Source: Tectiglobus sp963922535
Lineage (GTDB): Bacteria; Pseudomonadota; Alphaproteobacteria; Rhizobiales; Hyphomicrobiaceae
Assembly (NCBI GenBank): GCA_963922535.1
Contig: CAWUIN010000059.1
Coordinates: 1-17,326, forward strand
DNA: 17,326 nucleotides
Reading direction: 5' to 3'
Shown here: one piece after another, positions 8,161 through 15,176 of the stretch
Layout of the letters: each line of letters opens with the position of its first letter
Numbering within the stretch: position 1 is the stretch's first letter
The notes under the pieces: model-generated
Told to the model about the DNA's origin: nothing
The model's database searches: none
What the model saw: the letters and a program-made list of their open reading frames with translations, nothing else
Translations under genes and position numbers: made by a program

Positions 8161-8893
8161 CGGTTTTCCTGGCCTCTTGGCTGTCGCCCTGCTGTTCACC
8201 GTCAGCGGGACGCTTGTTAGCATTTAAAGTGGGAATTTCCCGCGTTGCCAACGCCATCACAATTTGCGCACGCTGACGCATTGCCTGTGGTGTATCTCCA
8301 GAAGTGAGCAATTGTGTGAACGCCTCCTGGGCTTCCTGGAATTTTCCAGCTTTATAGGCTGCAAGGCCTAGAATTTCCCGTGCAGCGAATTTCCATGGGT
8401 TATCTTCCTGCAATAAATCATCAAGGCGATTCTTCATTGTTGTCCAGTCATCGCTATCCAGTTTTAAGGTTGCAATCTGCAGTCTGGCAAAGTCCTTGAT
8501 AAGATCATGTGCTGATGCGTTTGCAGAAATTGCTTCATAGTGTTGGAGAGCTGCGCCGGTCCTGCCATTCTTTCGTGCATCGGCGGCGAGCCGCAATCGT
8601 GCAAGTTGTGCGTATCCATGCGGGCCTTCAGCGGAGATTTGCTCGAAACCGCGAATAGCGTCGCTCTTTTTGCCGTCGGCAAGCAGTTGTATAACTTCTG
8701 CGAATTGTGCACCGGCATTGGCTGCAGCGTCTCTTTGAGAACTTTGATACCACTTCCAGCCGGCATAAAGCAGAATTATAGCGGCAACGCCGCCGATGAT
8801 GGCAACGCCATATTTGTCCCAAAGCTTTGCCAGTTTTTCTCGACGGACTTGTTCGTCAATTTCGCGCAAAAATGCGTCACGTTCATTTGCCAT
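8141..8893 (-). CDS. YfgM-like tetratricopeptide inner-membrane protein
   Basis: In E. coli YfgM is a membrane-anchored TPR protein that associates with SecYEG and periplasmic chaperones. This 250-aa protein has the same architecture: a short charged cytoplasmic N-terminus ('MANERDAFLREIDEQVRREK'), one transmembrane helix (about 28-48), then a periplasmic helical TPR-like domain (about 55-210) with repeats such as 'AYKAGKFQEAQEAFTQLL'. The C-terminal tail (about 222-250) is hydrophilic and probably disordered ('ADGEQQGDSQEARKTGDGK'). It is first in the yfgM-bamB-der unit, and its last codons overlap the bamB start. The family is sometimes annotated only as 'tetratricopeptide repeat protein'; family and gene order agree, so I am fairly sure of the assignment but not of the partner. 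Confidence 0.88.
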   Translation of the reverse strand: MANERDAFLREIDEQVRREKLAKLWDKYGVAIIGGVAAIILLYAGWKWYQSSQRDAAANAGAQFAEVIQLLADGKKSDAIRGFEQISAEGPHGYAQLARLRLAADARKNGRTGAALQHYEAISANASAHDLIKDFARLQIATLKLDSDDWTTMKNRLDDLLQEDNPWKFAAREILGLAAYKAGKFQEAQEAFTQLLTSGDTPQAMRQRAQIVMALATREIPTLNANKRPADGEQQGDSQEARKTGDGKTQ

Positions 8894-9088
8894 GTCTTCA
8901 GCCCTGCTGGGATATGCTTTTCATCGCTTTGAGTTGTAAGGTGAATTTGCCTGCATTATTAACCTGTGTCATTAACAGGCAGTCAAAGGCAGTGCGCTGT
9001 TGTGTCCAATGCCCCATTCCTGGTCACTGTAAAATTCTCATTTCAGTGTTGCTTATTGAGCATGCGTGCGTGCGTGGTTGCACGTTGC

Positions 9089-9112
9089 AGGCGCAAAGGC
9101 TGTCATGCGCCT
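9089..9112. repeat. Perfect 7-bp inverted repeat downstream of nnrU
   Basis: AGGCGCA, 10-nt loop, TGCGCCT, located about 47 nt past the nnrU stop in the 265-nt interval before the yfgM-like gene. It could act as a transcript-end hairpin for nnrU, but no T-run follows it. The same interval holds a short tgcg triplication near 9063-9075. No open reading frame of substance is seen between 8894 and 9158. Confidence 0.3.
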
Positions 9113-9158
9113 CACGTTAGCAATAAACCCCAACGATGACCGAGGCAATAGAAGCATA

Positions 9159-9755
9159 TCAATTGATGAGCGCAACGCCAATCAGCCATTGGTGACCAAC
9201 GATCAGCATGAACGCGTAAGCTGCCAGACCGACCCCGATCACCGTAATGTCACCGACCAGTCCGCCAGTCCGCGCACCGAGTGGCCCGCGTGCCTCAATA
9301 CCGGCAGCGGCGCGTCTTTTGACTGAAATTCTGTCAATAACCACATAGGCAAGGAAGCTGCCAAACAGAATAATCGATGTAAGATCGCCATTAACAAGAA
9401 GATGGGAAAAGGCCCAGATCTTGATTGCCGCCAGCATCGGATGGCGTACCGCGTCGCGGATGCGGCTTGGCACGTATGCAGCAACCAGAAGCACGAACGA
9501 TGGAAGCATCAGCAGGAAGACAATATGTTTCATCCACACGGGTGCAATCCAGAAAATAGGATAGTCCCCGCGTTCGGCTTGCATCTCTGCGTATCCGTAT
9601 ACAATGAGTACGATGCCGATAAGCGAAAGCAAAGAGAAAAGGGCTGTGTATGCAAGGCGCCCAAAGGCGCCGACGAGCGCTTGCCGGGTATTTCCCATTA
9701 CGGGCACAAAATGAGTGGTGAAGAAAATGACGAGGCCGGTCAATAGAAGGTTCAT
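9159..9755 (-). CDS. nnrU: NnrU family membrane protein
   Basis: NnrU proteins are multi-pass inner-membrane proteins first described beside nitric-oxide and nitrite reductase genes; their biochemical role is unresolved, and a heme or electron-transfer link has been suggested through relationship to isoprenoid/heme membrane proteins. The 198-aa product has about five or six transmembrane helices and the diagnostic central block 'VRHPMLAAIKIWAFSHLLVN' (103-122), continuing 'GDLTSIILFGSFLAYVVIDR'. Conserved histidines include His15, His77, His105 and His118. ATG 9755 is supported by a strong 'gagaggg' a few bases upstream. No nitrite, nitric-oxide or nitrous-oxide reductase gene lies in the window, so this copy appears unlinked from denitrification genes; the only other NO-related candidate is the cytochrome c' gene about 4 kb away. 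Confidence 0.88.
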   Translation of the reverse strand: MNLLLTGLVIFFTTHFVPVMGNTRQALVGAFGRLAYTALFSLLSLIGIVLIVYGYAEMQAERGDYPIFWIAPVWMKHIVFLLMLPSFVLLVAAYVPSRIRDAVRHPMLAAIKIWAFSHLLVNGDLTSIILFGSFLAYVVIDRISVKRRAAAGIEARGPLGARTGGLVGDITVIGVGLAAYAFMLIVGHQWLIGVALIN

Positions 9756-10349
9756 ATCCCTCTCTCTCAGAGTAAGTTTGGCGAACCTTTTTTGATGCCG
9801 GTCTTTAGTCCCAGATATTTATGAACTTTAACTGGCCGTCAAAAAATCGCCTGGATTGCCACAACATTGACATAGATATTGATAAATCGGAATTAGAGCA
9901 ACACTAAGTTTGCATAATGATGATGAGCGTTCGTATTTGCCGCCAGTCCGTAAAATATAAAGCAGCTATGGGCTTGCTTGTGTATAAATCCTGGGTAATA
10001 CACAGTCTGTACTTTTGCTGATGGCTTGCAAGGGTGAAATGAGATAATTTGAAAAGAGTCGCAGGAAATTCTGACGCTTATTTCACGGAGCCGGTTGGTA
10101 AACTTTTCTCGGCTCCACAATAATGGCGGCGGATATTTCGGCCACTTTTAAGTTGTTGTAACGCACAATGTGGGAATATGACGATTTTTGGCCTAAGGCT
10201 TTCTGTCAAATGTCAACAGTCTTTGAAGTGATTTCTAAGGCTTTGTGATAAATGAGATGTTTTGACAAGAATACTAAACCAAGAAAACAGTGGCGTTGCA
10301 GGTGGCTTTGTCTTACGGTTTGGAATGTTAAGTTTGGGGGCAGGTGTTC
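9756..10349. other. Long divergent intergenic region, AT-rich by eye
   Basis: This 594-nt interval separates nnrU (leftward) from the Sel1-tailed gene (rightward) and must hold both promoters. No convincing protein, tRNA or recognised RNA is seen. Notable features are a 7-bp inverted repeat (GGAGCCG at 10087-10093, CGGCTCC at 10110-10116, 16-nt loop) and a TTGACA at 10262-10267 without a good -10 partner at 16-18 nt. No TTG-N8-CAA (FNR/NnrR-type) site was found upstream of nnrU in a scan by eye. Base composition looks clearly more AT-rich than the flanking housekeeping genes. Confidence 0.6.
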
Positions 10350-11327
10350 ATGAGTGGGAGTGGAAACGGTAAGTGTATGGCGCATGCGTCTGCTGCAGCT
10401 TCGTCGGCAGCGGTTGCGATGTCATCGCGCGAAATGAATGACTCTTCTCCAGTCAAGCTCTTTTTTTCCGATGATCCATCCGTTAATCACTGTGCAGGCA
10501 GCCTCGTAAGGCAGGATAAGCCTGATAAATCCAATGAGCGTCGCTCTAGCCACGATGCGTACGCCAATAATACGAATTTCGCTGGTCAGGATCGTGTCTA
10601 CAGCATCGATGACGAGGAAATTGACGAACCCCCGGTACCTATTCCCTCAACCTGGCGTCAAAAAGAGCAGCCTCCCCAGAAAAGTTGGATTGCCGCTCAG
10701 GTCAAGTCTTCAGCTTATGGGTTCATTATCGGTTTATTCGTCGTGGTGCCAGTAATAATGTTGCTAACCATGGCGAAAGGTAATAATTGGCCATCATGGG
10801 GAGCGATGACGGAGTATGCGCGCAAGACATCCGAGGACTTAGGTCTTGGTCCTATGCTGTCAGCGGCTGGTATAAGCAGAACGCAGGATGGAGCGCAGGA
10901 GCCGCAAAATAATTTTCCTGACGATGTCTCTGTAGCTGCGCGGCAAAGCCCCGAAGGCACACAAAATTCGGCTGTAAATTCACAAAGCTACCAATATACT
11001 TACGAATATCCGGAGACAGATACTGCCGGACAACAGGCAGCAGCCAATGATACGACAGCTGCGATAGTGGAGCCTAGTCTTAAGCTGGCGCAAAAAGCAA
11101 TTGACGATGGAAAAATGTCAGAGGCTCGCGTGATTTTGGCCAAACTGGCAAGTCTCGGCAATAATAATGCTATCTTTGCATTGGCAGAAACTTTTGATCC
11201 TAATGTTCTGGCAGCCCGGGGGGCTTCCGGGCAGGAAGCGAATGCCGAACAAGCCAGAGTATTCTATTCTATGGCTCTTTCACAAGGTGTTGGCAAGGCT
11301 CGTGCGCGGCTTGATGCTTTGCAGTAG
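10350..11327 (+). CDS. Single-span membrane protein with C-terminal Sel1-like repeat
   Basis: Function unknown. ATG 10350 (325 aa) is preferred, with 'aggtg' and a G-run upstream; GTG 10344, two codons earlier, is an alternative. The N-terminal 120 residues are low-complexity, Ser/Asp/Pro-rich and probably cytoplasmic and disordered. One transmembrane helix (about 123-141, 'GFIIGLFVVVPVIMLL') is followed by a Gln/Asn/Ser/Thr-rich linker to about residue 240. The C-terminal 85 residues are helical and end in a Sel1/TPR-like unit ('NAEQARVFYSMALSQGVGKA') after 'IFALAETFDPNVLAARG', a pattern I associate with alphaproteobacterial Sel1-tailed membrane proteins. The gene looks AT-richer than its neighbours, like the intergenic DNA before it. 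A role as a periplasmic or envelope scaffold is only a guess from the architecture. Confidence 0.8.
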   Translation: MSGSGNGKCMAHASAAASSAAVAMSSREMNDSSPVKLFFSDDPSVNHCAGSLVRQDKPDKSNERRSSHDAYANNTNFAGQDRVYSIDDEEIDEPPVPIPSTWRQKEQPPQKSWIAAQVKSSAYGFIIGLFVVVPVIMLLTMAKGNNWPSWGAMTEYARKTSEDLGLGPMLSAAGISRTQDGAQEPQNNFPDDVSVAARQSPEGTQNSAVNSQSYQYTYEYPETDTAGQQAAANDTTAAIVEPSLKLAQKAIDDGKMSEARVILAKLASLGNNNAIFALAETFDPNVLAARGASGQEANAEQARVFYSMALSQGVGKARARLDALQ

Positions 11328-11399
11328 TATTTGAGATCGGATACGCCTGCCCTGTGTATACTCTGACACTCTGACAGGTGGTTATAAAATTCAGATAAA

Positions 11400-11422
11400 G
11401 CGCAAAGTATAAGTATTTGCGC
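11400..11422. repeat. Perfect 7-bp inverted repeat downstream of the Sel1-tailed gene
   Basis: GCGCAAA, 9-nt AT-rich loop, TTTGCGC. It lies 73 nt past the Sel1-tailed gene stop; a further GCGCAAAT occurs at 11456-11463. Nearby, CTCTGACA is repeated in tandem at 11361-11376. A terminator hairpin or a regulatory site are both possible; no T-run follows. Confidence 0.3.
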
Positions 11423-11537
11423 AGCTATGCATAATGCGCGCGTTCATGCTATGTGGCGCAAATAGACACCTGATCGCTGCGATGCCTCCGCCGCGAGCTC
11501 TTTAAAAGTTTGATCTTGAATTAAAAAATCGAACTGG

Positions 11538-11549
11538 AGCTTGCAAGCT
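11538..11549. promoter_or_regulatory. 12-bp perfect palindrome upstream of tlyA
   Basis: AGCTTGCAAGCT reads the same on both strands and lies about 55 nt before the tlyA start codon, a plausible operator position. No regulator can be named, and a 12-bp palindrome in a 277-nt interval is not strongly unlikely by chance. Confidence 0.25.
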
Positions 11550-11604
11550 GCTGCCCAGATAAACAATCATAACACTTCCGGCCATTGGATGAGGTGGTTC
11601 CATC

Positions 11605-12354
11605 GTGAAGCCCGGGAAATCGATACGTCTCGATGTAGCGCTGGTTGAACGCAGACTGGTGTCAACGCGTTCACGCGCGCGGGATTTGATCGGCCGTGGT
11701 TTTATCGAAGTCGATGGTATGCTGGCCTCGAAGGCGGCTGCGCCTGTAACGAGCAAAACGATTATTCGTCTCAGTGAAAATACACCGTGTTACGTCTCAC
11801 GTGGCGGTGAAAAGCTGGTGGCGGCACTGGACCACTTTAAGTTCGTCGTTGAAGCGCGCAGATGCCTGGATATCGGGGCTTCAACCGGTGGTTTCACAGA
11901 TGCGCTGTTGCAGCGCGGTGCGCTGCGGATTACGGCAGTCGATGTCGGTCATGGGCAACTCGATGCTGCACTGCTCGGGCGACCCGAAGTCACCAATCTT
12001 GAAGGGACAGATGCGCGACAGCTCACTACAGCGAAAATCGGTGGGCAGGTTGATGCCGTTGTTATCGATGTCAGTTTTATCTCAATGCTTAAGGTGCTGC
12101 CATTTATTCTGCCATTGTGCGCGCCGGGGTGCTGGCTTGTTGGCCTTGTCAAGCCGCAGTTCGAAGTCGGGCCAGCCCATATTGGCAAAGGCGGCATCGT
12201 GACGAGCGAGGCTGCACGGCAGATGGCTTTGCGCAGCATCCTGGAGTGGTTTGCAGCCAATCCAGCATGGATGGTGCACGGAACATTGCTTTCACCGCTG
12301 CTCGGCGGCTCCGGTAATCGGGAATATCTTGTTGGAGCTGAACGGCGTGACTGA
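11605..12354 (+). CDS. tlyA: TlyA-family rRNA (cytidine-2'-O)-methyltransferase
   Basis: TlyA enzymes transfer a methyl group from SAM to the ribose 2'-OH of cytidines in 16S and/or 23S rRNA; they were once annotated as hemolysins. GTG 11605 starts the 249-aa protein, with 'gaggtgg' upstream. Domains: an N-terminal S4 RNA-binding domain (about 6-66, 'RLDVALVERRLVSTRSRARD') and an FtsJ-like Rossmann methyltransferase domain with SAM motif 'CLDIGASTGGFTDALL' (from 87). The residues Lys70, Asp155, Lys183 and Glu240 line up with the K-D-K-E tetrad reported for mycobacterial TlyA, so it looks active. Its last 8 nt overlap the start of the next RNA methyltransferase gene, suggesting translational coupling. 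Whether it modifies one or both rRNAs cannot be read from the sequence. Confidence 0.94.
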   Translation: MKPGKSIRLDVALVERRLVSTRSRARDLIGRGFIEVDGMLASKAAAPVTSKTIIRLSENTPCYVSRGGEKLVAALDHFKFVVEARRCLDIGASTGGFTDALLQRGALRITAVDVGHGQLDAALLGRPEVTNLEGTDARQLTTAKIGGQVDAVVIDVSFISMLKVLPFILPLCAPGCWLVGLVKPQFEVGPAHIGKGGIVTSEAARQMALRSILEWFAANPAWMVHGTLLSPLLGGSGNREYLVGAERRD

Positions 12355-13630
12355 GGAAGTGATTGAAATTCAATATCTTGGCGCACAAGGTGATGGTGTC
12401 GGCCAGAGTGCGGACCAACGAGTATTTGTGCCCTTCGCGTTGCCGGGTGAACGCTGGCAAAGCAATAAAAACGGTAATTTCACCTGCGTGTCGCCCCTTG
12501 TGGAGCGCGCTGCTCCACTGTGTCGGCATTTTTCGGTTTGTGGTGGCTGTCTTGCGCAGCATATGCCGGATGCGATTTACAGAGCCTGGAAAATCAGTCT
12601 GGTGCGGCAGGCTCTCCATCAACATGGGATTATGTTTGAGCCGGATGACCTTATCGTGACCGGTCAAAGTGGAACTGGCCAGAGTGGGCGCCGGAGATGC
12701 ACATTCTCGGCAACTAAGGATCGCGATGGAAACGTTTTGCTGGGGTATCATCGCTCCCGTAGTCACGATCTGGTTGCGATCGAGGAATGCCCTGTACTCA
12801 TACCGGAAATCGTTTGCGCTCTCCCCGGGTTGCATAATTTGCTCGATCTTGTCCTTACGCCAGGGCAGGCGGCACGCTTAACAGTGCTTCAGTGTGAGCA
12901 AGGGCTCGACGTTGATCTTAGCGGGCTGCAAGTGGAGAGTGATCCGGCAAAACGTGCAGCTATTGCAGATTTAGCCAGGGATCTTGGCCTTGTTCGTCTC
13001 AGTAATCAGGGCGATACAATTGTCATGCAGGCAATGCCGCGTATACGTCTTGGGGAAGTCAGCGTTCCATTTCCCAATGCAACTCTGTTTCTGCAGGCCG
13101 TTGTTGAAAGCGAACGTGAATTATGTGCACGTGTTGTTGCTGCAGTTCGCGGAGCCAGGCGGATTGCAGATCTCTTTTGCGGGGCAGGAACTTTTACGTT
13201 TGCGCTGGCGCGTCGCGCAAAAGTGCGCGCCGTCGATGGCGAGAGCAGTGCGATTGCCGCGCTTAAAGCCGGCCGTGACAGTACGCAAGGTCTGAAACCA
13301 ATCGATACCCTGGTGCGCGATTTATTTCGTGAACCATTATCGCGCAAGGAACTGGAGCCGTTCGATGCCGTAATCTTTGATCCGCCGCGTGCCGGAGCTC
13401 AAGCGCAGGCCAGGATGCTTGCCAAGTCGCACGTACCAGTTATTGTCGCGGTCTCCTGCAATCCGGGGACTTTGGCACGCGATCTCGCGATTCTGATTGA
13501 AGGTGGCTATAGGCTCGAGGTTCTGCAGCCGGTCGATCAGTTCCTGTATTCCGCGCACGTGGAATGCGTGGCTGTGCTAAGGCGAGAGGTTAAAAAGCGC
13601 GGTGGAGGTAATGGAGGCAGGCAGTCTTAG
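12347..13630 (+). CDS. Fe-S cluster RNA (uracil-5)-methyltransferase, RlmD/TrmA family
   Basis: SAM-dependent enzyme that makes 5-methyluridine in rRNA or tRNA. I start at GTG 12347 (427 aa), with 'ttggag' upstream and the N-terminal TRAM domain ('YLGAQGDGVG') following directly; the ATG at 12251 lies deep inside tlyA. Four cysteines in the RumA pattern (Cys59-x5-Cys65-x2-Cys68, then Cys148) should bind a [4Fe-4S] cluster. The Rossmann domain has SAM motif 'IADLFCGAGTFTFALA' (from about 273), then 'FDPPRAGAQAQA', the nucleophile Cys371 in 'VSCNPGTLARD' and the base candidate Glu405 in 'HVECVAVLRR'. All key residues are present. Family is certain; RlmD versus a TrmA-like tRNA specificity is not resolved, so no symbol is given. 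Coupled to tlyA by an 8-nt overlap. Confidence 0.92.
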   Translation: MTEEVIEIQYLGAQGDGVGQSADQRVFVPFALPGERWQSNKNGNFTCVSPLVERAAPLCRHFSVCGGCLAQHMPDAIYRAWKISLVRQALHQHGIMFEPDDLIVTGQSGTGQSGRRRCTFSATKDRDGNVLLGYHRSRSHDLVAIEECPVLIPEIVCALPGLHNLLDLVLTPGQAARLTVLQCEQGLDVDLSGLQVESDPAKRAAIADLARDLGLVRLSNQGDTIVMQAMPRIRLGEVSVPFPNATLFLQAVVESERELCARVVAAVRGARRIADLFCGAGTFTFALARRAKVRAVDGESSAIAALKAGRDSTQGLKPIDTLVRDLFREPLSRKELEPFDAVIFDPPRAGAQAQARMLAKSHVPVIVAVSCNPGTLARDLAILIEGGYRLEVLQPVDQFLYSAHVECVAVLRREVKKRGGGNGGRQS

Positions 13631-13658
13631 ACGCGAGTGCATACGGGGGCTGTAACGT

Positions 13659-13672
13659 TTGCGGTGTGCCAA
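13659..13672. promoter_or_regulatory. Candidate FNR/NnrR-type site upstream of cytochrome c'
   Basis: TTGCGGTGTGCCAA fits the TTG-N8-CAA skeleton of FNR/NnrR-family sites, and its left half matches the TTGCG arm of NnrR boxes. It lies about 150 nt upstream of the cytochrome c' start, in the only intergenic space from which the cytochrome operon could be transcribed. One such match in about 190 nt has a chance expectation of roughly 5%, so this is suggestive only. Confidence 0.35.
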
Positions 13673-13821
13673 TCTGTCTTGCGTTATTGCGGACGTGAAT
13701 CCATGTCACACTTCTTTTTAAATGTGCCCCGGCGGCAAGGGACTATTGCGGATGCGGTGCTGCTGGTTCATAATAACATCAAAGGTAATACAAACCTTGT
13801 AATCCTTCAGGAGCCCATACG

Positions 13822-14286
13822 ATGAAAAAAGTACTTCTTTGCGCTGCAATTCTGGGTGTTGCTGCAACTTACGTTCAGCCGGCTTTCGCCGATGCCGAAG
13901 CTGCAATCACCGCGCGGCGCGCCTATTACCAGGTTGTGAAGTTCAATTCAGGCCCGCTGTTTGGCATGGCCAAGGGCGATGTGGATTACGATGCTGCAAA
14001 GGCGCAAATGTATGCCGATAACCTCAAGGCACTGTCGTCGCTGAACAGTGGCCCCATGTGGATTGCTGGTTCAGATAACGAAGCCATGAAGGGCAAGACA
14101 CGCGCGCTCAAGGCGATCTGGGCTGAAGGTTCGAAGATCGGTGATGCCGCTAAAGCTTTTAATGTTGCAGTCGATAAGTTAGCCGCAGATGCAGGTAAGG
14201 GTGTTGGCGCTCTGAGACCTGCGGTTGCAGCACTCGGTGCATCCTGCAGTGGCTGCCACAAAGCGTACCGTGCATCTGATTTTTAA
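13822..14286 (+). CDS. Periplasmic cytochrome c'
   Basis: Cytochromes c' are four-helix-bundle, high-spin c-type hemes that bind NO (and CO) and are linked to NO tolerance and periplasmic electron transfer. The 154-aa precursor has a Sec signal peptide with a likely cleavage after 'QPAFA' (23/24), leaving about 131 residues, the usual size. The heme site is at the C-terminus, as expected: Cys142, Cys145 and proximal His146 in 'ASCSGCHKAYRASDF'. By eye, the distal position of the first helix (Leu16 in Alcaligenes cytochrome c') falls at Tyr36 in 'RRAYYQVV', resembling the Tyr16 of Chromatium cytochrome c'. A clear 'aggag' precedes ATG 13822. A membrane cytochrome b gene follows 23 nt downstream, so the pair is almost certainly cotranscribed. 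Confidence 0.95.
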   Translation: MKKVLLCAAILGVAATYVQPAFADAEAAITARRAYYQVVKFNSGPLFGMAKGDVDYDAAKAQMYADNLKALSSLNSGPMWIAGSDNEAMKGKTRALKAIWAEGSKIGDAAKAFNVAVDKLAADAGKGVGALRPAVAALGASCSGCHKAYRASDF

Positions 14287-14309
14287 GTCCATACGGAGCC
14301 TGCGATCCA

Positions 14310-14939
14310 ATGAGCAGTGAGGCTCAAAATAAATTCACGCAAGGCAGGCACCGCTATAAGTGGGCGCATGTCTGGGATGTGCCGACCCGACTTTTCCACT
14401 GGCTGCTTGTGATTTGCGTGGGTGCAGCCTGGTACATAGGCGAGAATCGCGATTTCACGAACATCGACTGGCATTTCTATCTTGGTTACACGGTCGGCGG
14501 TCTGGTCGTCTTTCGCCTGCTGTGGGGTATCGTCGGGCCGTCTCCAGTGCGGATCAGCAGCCTGTTTCATGGCCCGATGAGCATTGTCAGATATGCGGCA
14601 ACCGTGTTCCAGCGCTCTCCGAGTGGCACACCAGGACATAACCCGCTGGGCAGTTTGTCCGTAATAGCGCTGCTTGTGTCTTTGATTGTACAGGTCGTGA
14701 CAGGATTATTTGCCTATGATGACGGCTTGTTCAGCGGCGGACCACTACACGATATGGTATCTGAAGCCGTTGTCCTGCAGATGACTTCTATTCACGGGAT
14801 TAACGCTAAAATTCTATTGGCGCTTGTTTCATTACATATCTTCGCAGCATTGTTTTATCTGTTTTGGAAACGCGAAAACATCATTATCGCAATGATCACT
14901 GGACGTAAGTTGATCAGAACCGATGGTGACGATGTTTAA
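14310..14939 (+). CDS. Di-heme membrane cytochrome b (b561 / hydrogenase cytb-type)
   Basis: Predicted inner-membrane cytochrome b that would pass electrons between the quinone pool or another donor and a periplasmic partner, here probably the adjacent cytochrome c'. The 209-aa protein starts with 'KWAHVWDVPTRLFHWLLV', the family's first-helix signature, and has four transmembrane helices (about 29-45, 57-75, 116-135, 166-186). Candidate heme ligands are His30 in 'LFHW', His55, His162 and His176 in 'SLHIFAALFYLFWKREN'; other histidines are His110 and His147. It ends in a short basic/acidic cytoplasmic tail. 'ggag' lies upstream of ATG 14310. The gene follows the cytochrome c' gene at 23 nt and converges with the DUF3833 gene 237 nt away. 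Exact heme ligation cannot be proved by eye. Confidence 0.92.
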   Translation: MSSEAQNKFTQGRHRYKWAHVWDVPTRLFHWLLVICVGAAWYIGENRDFTNIDWHFYLGYTVGGLVVFRLLWGIVGPSPVRISSLFHGPMSIVRYAATVFQRSPSGTPGHNPLGSLSVIALLVSLIVQVVTGLFAYDDGLFSGGPLHDMVSEAVVLQMTSIHGINAKILLALVSLHIFAALFYLFWKRENIIIAMITGRKLIRTDGDDV

Positions 14940-15037
14940 TACGGCTGCGCGTATGTTCACTGTGCGTAGCGCCCATCAGGATCGTGCGTATATTTAGTTT
15001 AAACGATTTAATTGCACGTATCGATTAAAATATCGGG

Positions 15038-15150
15038 TTAAGATTATGCGCTCTGGTCCGTAAGGGCGCGCTGGCCGGGTTTAATGATACATCAGCGCAT
15101 AGCCTACATCATCCAGCCTCCTGCTCACGCGCCAGAGCGCCTGATCCTAA
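15038..15150. repeat. Long imperfect inverted repeat in convergent intergenic region
   Basis: The 19 nt at 15038-15056 and 15132-15150 are reverse complements at 16 of 19 positions, including an uninterrupted 9-bp core (GCGCTCTGG / CCAGAGCGC). The 75 nt between them hold a second nested inverted repeat (GCGCTG at 15068-15073, CAGCGC at 15093-15098), so the whole could fold as a branched structure. It lies between the cytochrome b gene and the DUF3833 gene, which converge. It could be a bidirectional transcript-end structure, a REP-like element or a structured RNA; no second copy was noticed in the window. Confidence 0.5.
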
Positions 15151-15176
15151 TCTGACATTTTAAGCAATATACATCA

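Noticed and set aside
9893..10120. 75-codon open frame on the minus strand in the gap before the Sel1-tailed gene
   Set aside because: No ribosome binding site, coding pattern or similarity was recognised, and it spans an inverted repeat; it looks like a chance open frame.
12149..12835. 228-codon open frame on the minus strand across tlyA and the RNA methyltransferase
   Set aside because: It is antisense to two intact, well-supported genes and has no domain or ribosome binding site.
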